The notes under the pieces: model-generated
What the model was told of the DNA's origin: nothing
The model's database searches: none
What the model saw: the letters and a program-made list of their open reading frames with translations, nothing else
Shown: piece after piece, positions 6,029 to 8,036 of the stretch
How positions within the stretch are numbered: position 1 is the stretch's first letter
How the letters are laid out: every line of letters starts with the position of its first letter
Made by a program: the position numbers and the translations under genes
Origin: Gemmatimonadota bacterium
GTDB lineage: Bacteria; Gemmatimonadota; Gemmatimonadetes; Longimicrobiales; Gaopeijiaceae
Assembly: GCA_003567615.1 (NCBI GenBank)
Contig: PWZC01000111.1
Coordinates: forward strand, 1-8,036
Length of the DNA stretch: 8,036 bases
Direction: 5' to 3'

Positions 6029-7168
6029 GTGCCGTTCGAGCTTCAGCCCACCTATCTCCTTCTGGAAGACGGCCGCCGCTTCGATGGGACCGCCCTCGGC
6101 GCGGTGGGTGTCGCGCTCGGTGAAGTCGTCTTCAACACGGCCATGAGCGGGTATCAGGAGATCCTGACGGACCCGTCCTACACGGGCCAACTCGTCACCA
6201 TGACCTACCCGCTCATCGGGAATTATGGCGTGAACGACGAGGACCGGGAGTCGGACTTTCCGGCCGTGGCCGGTTTCATCGTGCGAGAGGCGGCTCGAAC
6301 CCCGTCGTCCTGGCGGTCACTGGGGTCCCTCGAGGAGTATCTCCTCAAGCACGACGTGGTGGGAATCCAGGGCATCGACACCCGGGCCCTGACGCTTCAT
6401 ATCCGGGAACGGGGCGCCATGCGGGGCGCCATCGCTCCGGCCGATGTAGCCGAGTCCGAACTCCTGGACCGGATCCTGGCCTCTCCCCGAATGGAAGGCT
6501 CGGATCTGGCGTGTGGCGTGTCCACGGAACGCCGGTACGAGGTTCCTGCCCAGGGGGAGGAGCGCTTCCATGTGGTCGCGTACGATTTCGGGGTCAAGGC
6601 CCACTCTCCGCGGCTGCTGGCCGAGCGCGGGTGTCGGGTGACCGTGGTCCCGGTCACCACCTCCCTGGCTGAGATTCGGGATATGGCACCGGACGGAGTC
6701 TTCATCTCCAACGGACCCGGTGACCCTGCAGCGGTGGCGGAGGCCCTACGGGACATCCGCGAATTGGCGGAAGAGGGCGTCCCGGTCTTCGGCATCTGCC
6801 TCGGACACCAACTGATCGCCCGTGCCTTCGGGGCGGAGACCTACAAGCTTCCGTTCGGCCATCATGGTGCCAATCACCCGGTGCGCTCCCTCGACGGAAA
6901 TCGGGTCGAGATCACGTCACAGAACCACGGCTTTGCGGTTCGTGGTGGAGAGACGCCGGAGGCGGGCATTCCCGGTGCTCCAGGCCTTCGTGTCACCCAC
7001 CTCAACCTCTACGACGGAACCGTGGAAGGAGTGGAGCATCGTGAGCTTCCGGTCTTCTCGGTCCAGTATCACCCGGAGTCGGCGCCGGGGCCTCACGACT
7101 CCCGCTACCTCTTTGATCACTTCCTGGCCTTGATGGAGGCTCGGACGCCGCAGGTGGAATCCGCTTGA
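6029..7168 (+). CDS. carA: Carbamoyl phosphate synthetase, small (glutaminase) subunit
   Basis: Hydrolyses glutamine and passes ammonia to the CarB synthetase subunit to make carbamoyl phosphate for arginine and pyrimidine synthesis, in the cytoplasm. The protein is 379 residues, normal for the family. The N-terminal small-chain domain (about 1-150) has YLLLEDGRRFDGTALG, the FNTAMSGYQEILTDPSYTGQ signature and GIDTRALTLHIRERGAMRG. The class I amidotransferase domain (about 185-370) has SNGPGDP for the oxyanion region, the nucleophile Cys257 in GICLGHQL, TSQNHGFAV, and His348 with Glu350 in QYHPES. The triad is complete, so the enzyme should be active. The start is GTG with a G-run (6020-6024) as a modest ribosome site. 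carB is not the next gene, which is less common than a carAB pair but occurs in many phyla. Confidence 0.97.
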   Translation: MPFELQPTYLLLEDGRRFDGTALGAVGVALGEVVFNTAMSGYQEILTDPSYTGQLVTMTYPLIGNYGVNDEDRESDFPAVAGFIVREAARTPSSWRSLGSLEEYLLKHDVVGIQGIDTRALTLHIRERGAMRGAIAPADVAESELLDRILASPRMEGSDLACGVSTERRYEVPAQGEERFHVVAYDFGVKAHSPRLLAERGCRVTVVPVTTSLAEIRDMAPDGVFISNGPGDPAAVAEALRDIRELAEEGVPVFGICLGHQLIARAFGAETYKLPFGHHGANHPVRSLDGNRVEITSQNHGFAVRGGETPEAGIPGAPGLRVTHLNLYDGTVEGVEHRELPVFSVQYHPESAPGPHDSRYLFDHFLALMEARTPQVESA

Positions 7169-7194
7169 CCGCCGCTCGGGGCGGGGGTTACCCT
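7165..7194 (+). promoter_or_regulatory. Candidate promoter for the HU-family gene, overlapping the carA stop
   Basis: TTGACC (7165-7170) and TACCCT (7189-7194) are 18 bp apart. The -35 is 5/6; the -10 keeps T1, A2 and T6. The carA stop codon TGA (7166-7168) is part of the -35 box. A start near 7201 gives a leader of about 80 nt. It fits the TTGAC/TAnnnT form of the other two promoters in the window, although the spacing is longer. Confidence 0.5.
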
Positions 7195-7208
7195 TGCGCC
7201 CGTCTTTC

Positions 7209-7236
7209 AGGGTCCCGACACCTTGATCGGGGCCCT
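7209..7236 (+). other. Ten-base-pair hairpin in the carA-HU gap
   Basis: AGGGTCCCGA (7209-7218) pairs with TCGGGGCCCT (7227-7236) with one G-T wobble and an 8-nt loop CACCTTGA. No T tract follows, so it is a poor intrinsic terminator. If the promoter at 7165-7194 is real, the hairpin sits within about 10 nt of the 5' end of the HU mRNA, where such structures often protect against decay. It could instead be the 3' end of the carA transcript. Confidence 0.55.
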
Positions 7237-7271
7237 ACCCCCAACCTTCGACGTACCGGCGGAACCCGGAC

Positions 7272-7276
7272 GGAGG
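7272..7276 (+). promoter_or_regulatory. Ribosome binding site of the HU-family gene
   Basis: GGAGG lies 5 nt before the ATG at 7282. A second ATG at 7278 is out of frame with the HU reading frame and only 1 nt from the site, so 7282 is the functional start. Confidence 0.85.
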
Positions 7277-7281
7277 AATGA

Positions 7282-7587
7282 ATGACCAAAGCGGATCTCG
7301 TGGAGCAGGTTGCAGAGGCCATCGGACCCGTAGTCACCAAGAAGGACTGCGCCATGGTGGTCGACGGATTCCTCAACGCCGTCCGACAAGCCCTGGCCGA
7401 GGGTGAGCACATAGAGATCCGCGGCTTCGGGACCTTCAAGGTACGCCGTCGCGAGGCGCGCACGGCCCGGAATCCCCGAACAGGGGATGCGGTGGAGGTG
7501 CCGGCGCGCCACGTGCCCGTCTTCAAGCCATCGAAACACATGCGGTCCCAGGTCAGCAGGGGTGCCGCAAAGCGCACCGACGACTGA
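7282..7587 (+). CDS. HU/IHF-family DNA-binding nucleoid protein
   Basis: Small basic protein that binds and bends DNA as a dimer, shaping the nucleoid and assisting replication, recombination and transcription. The 101 residues show the family plan: helical N-terminal half MTKADLVEQVAEAIG...VVDGFLNAVRQALAEGE, then the IEIRGFGTFKVRRREARTARNPRTG signature, where Pro65 in RNP is the proline that intercalates at the tip of the DNA-binding arm, and the closing VFKPSKHM. HU and IHF subunits are about 90-100 residues; the last ten or so (about RSQVSRGAAKRTDD) are a short basic-then-acidic tail beyond the fold. A single-gene copy suggests a homodimer, but HU versus IHF cannot be decided from this window. 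The ribosome site GGAGG is strong, as expected for an abundant protein. Confidence 0.95.
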   Translation: MTKADLVEQVAEAIGPVVTKKDCAMVVDGFLNAVRQALAEGEHIEIRGFGTFKVRRREARTARNPRTGDAVEVPARHVPVFKPSKHMRSQVSRGAAKRTDD

Positions 7588-7730
7588 ACGGGAAGGGCGG
7601 CTCCGCCACCCTGTGCGCAACCGGGTCCGCTCTCGCCACGGCCCCCACCCGCCGCCTCGGCGCCCTTCCTCCGCGTTCGATTTAACGCTCCTTCAGCTCG
7701 GGGCATCCTCCAAACTGTGGACTTGGTGCG

Positions 7731-8036
7731 ATGACGGCCCCGAACCAGAACCCCGAACCGGAAGAAGATCGTCCGGACGGACCTCTGGTGCAGCGCGCAC
7801 GAACGGGGGACGAGGCGGCCCTCGGTGAGTTGATCGCTCGCCACCAGGGGGTGGTCTACCGGTTCCTGCTGGGGTTGCTCAGCGACGAGGAACTGGCTGC
7901 CGATGCCACGCAGGAGACCTTTGTTCGGGCACTTGGAAACATCGTTGGGTTCCGGGGGGACTCGACATTTCGTACATGGCTCCTGGCTATCGCGCGCAAC
8001 GAGGCCCGAGGAACCCTGAGACGGCGGGTACGGAGA
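7731..8036 (+). CDS. ECF-type RNA polymerase sigma factor, N-terminal part (cut by window end)
   Basis: Alternative sigma factor of the extracytoplasmic-function type, which directs RNA polymerase to a special promoter set. The 102 visible codons are open to the last base. After a charged, Pro-rich lead (1-18) comes a full sigma region 2: LVQRARTGDEAALGELIARHQ (19-39), the core-binding VVYRFLLGLL...DATQETFVRAL (41-68), and FRGDSTFRTWLLAIARNEAR (74-93), the segment that melts and reads the -10 element. Region 4 must lie beyond the window. The ATG is the only start after an in-frame TAA at 7683. No good ribosome site precedes it, which may mean low or coupled translation. Such genes are commonly followed by an anti-sigma factor, which should be sought downstream. 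The exact ECF group cannot be assigned. Confidence 0.92.
   Translation, partial: MTAPNQNPEPEEDRPDGPLVQRARTGDEAALGELIARHQGVVYRFLLGLLSDEELAADATQETFVRALGNIVGFRGDSTFRTWLLAIARNEARGTLRRRVRR

Noticed and set aside
7592..7613. Small GC hairpin after the HU-family gene (GGCG-GCTC-CGCC)
   Set aside because: It has only four pairs with no T tract, too weak to call a terminator.

Overview
This window is a stretch of ordinary, gene-dense chromosome from a GC-rich bacterium. Third codon positions are mostly G or C, two genes start with GTG, and upstream elements resemble sigma-70 (TTGAC boxes). The gene set is core housekeeping: glycolysis, protein export, an alpha-keto acid dehydrogenase E2, RNase H, carbamoyl phosphate synthesis, a nucleoid protein and a sigma factor. 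Phylum cannot be proved from the sequence alone. The protein flavour, the gap-pgk-tpiA-secG order and the -10 boxes suggest something like Gemmatimonadota or another high-GC Gram-negative phylum; this is an impression, not a search result. I see no mobile elements, CRISPR arrays, tRNAs, rRNAs or signs of horizontal transfer.

Layout. (1) Positions 4-3546, plus strand: a lower-glycolysis cluster of gap, pgk and tpiA. The stop/start codons overlap (TGATG, then ATGA), so the three are almost certainly co-transcribed and translationally coupled. secG follows after a 125-bp spacer that holds a GC hairpin and a perfect TTGACA box. A strong intrinsic terminator (3576-3629) ends this unit. (2) Positions 3651-5188, plus strand: a well-formed promoter, a roughly 100-nt leader and a stand-alone E2 acyltransferase with one lipoyl domain, a peripheral subunit-binding domain and the catalytic domain. 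No E1 or E3 gene is adjacent. (3) Positions 5238-5837, minus strand: a ribonuclease HI gene convergent with E2. The two share a long hairpin whose loop contains the rnhA stop codon. (4) Positions 5838-6028: a divergent control region with a clear carA promoter. (5) Positions 6029-7168: carA, the glutaminase subunit of carbamoyl phosphate synthetase, without carB beside it. (6) Positions 7169-7587: an HU/IHF-family DNA-binding protein with a candidate promoter that overlaps the carA stop codon and a 10-bp leader hairpin. (7) Position 7731 to the window end: the first 102 codons of an ECF-type RNA polymerase sigma factor, cut off by the window edge.

How the genes work together. GAPDH, PGK and TPI carry out consecutive triose-phosphate steps of glycolysis and gluconeogenesis, and E2 acts further down central carbon metabolism. 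SecG is a subunit of the Sec translocon. The rest are independent housekeeping functions. I did not find a convincing new biological system. The observations worth a second look concern expression: a recurring TTGAC-N16-18-TAnnnT promoter form, hairpins at gene junctions, repeats in the E2 leader, and small residue-level variations in GAPDH and RNase HI.
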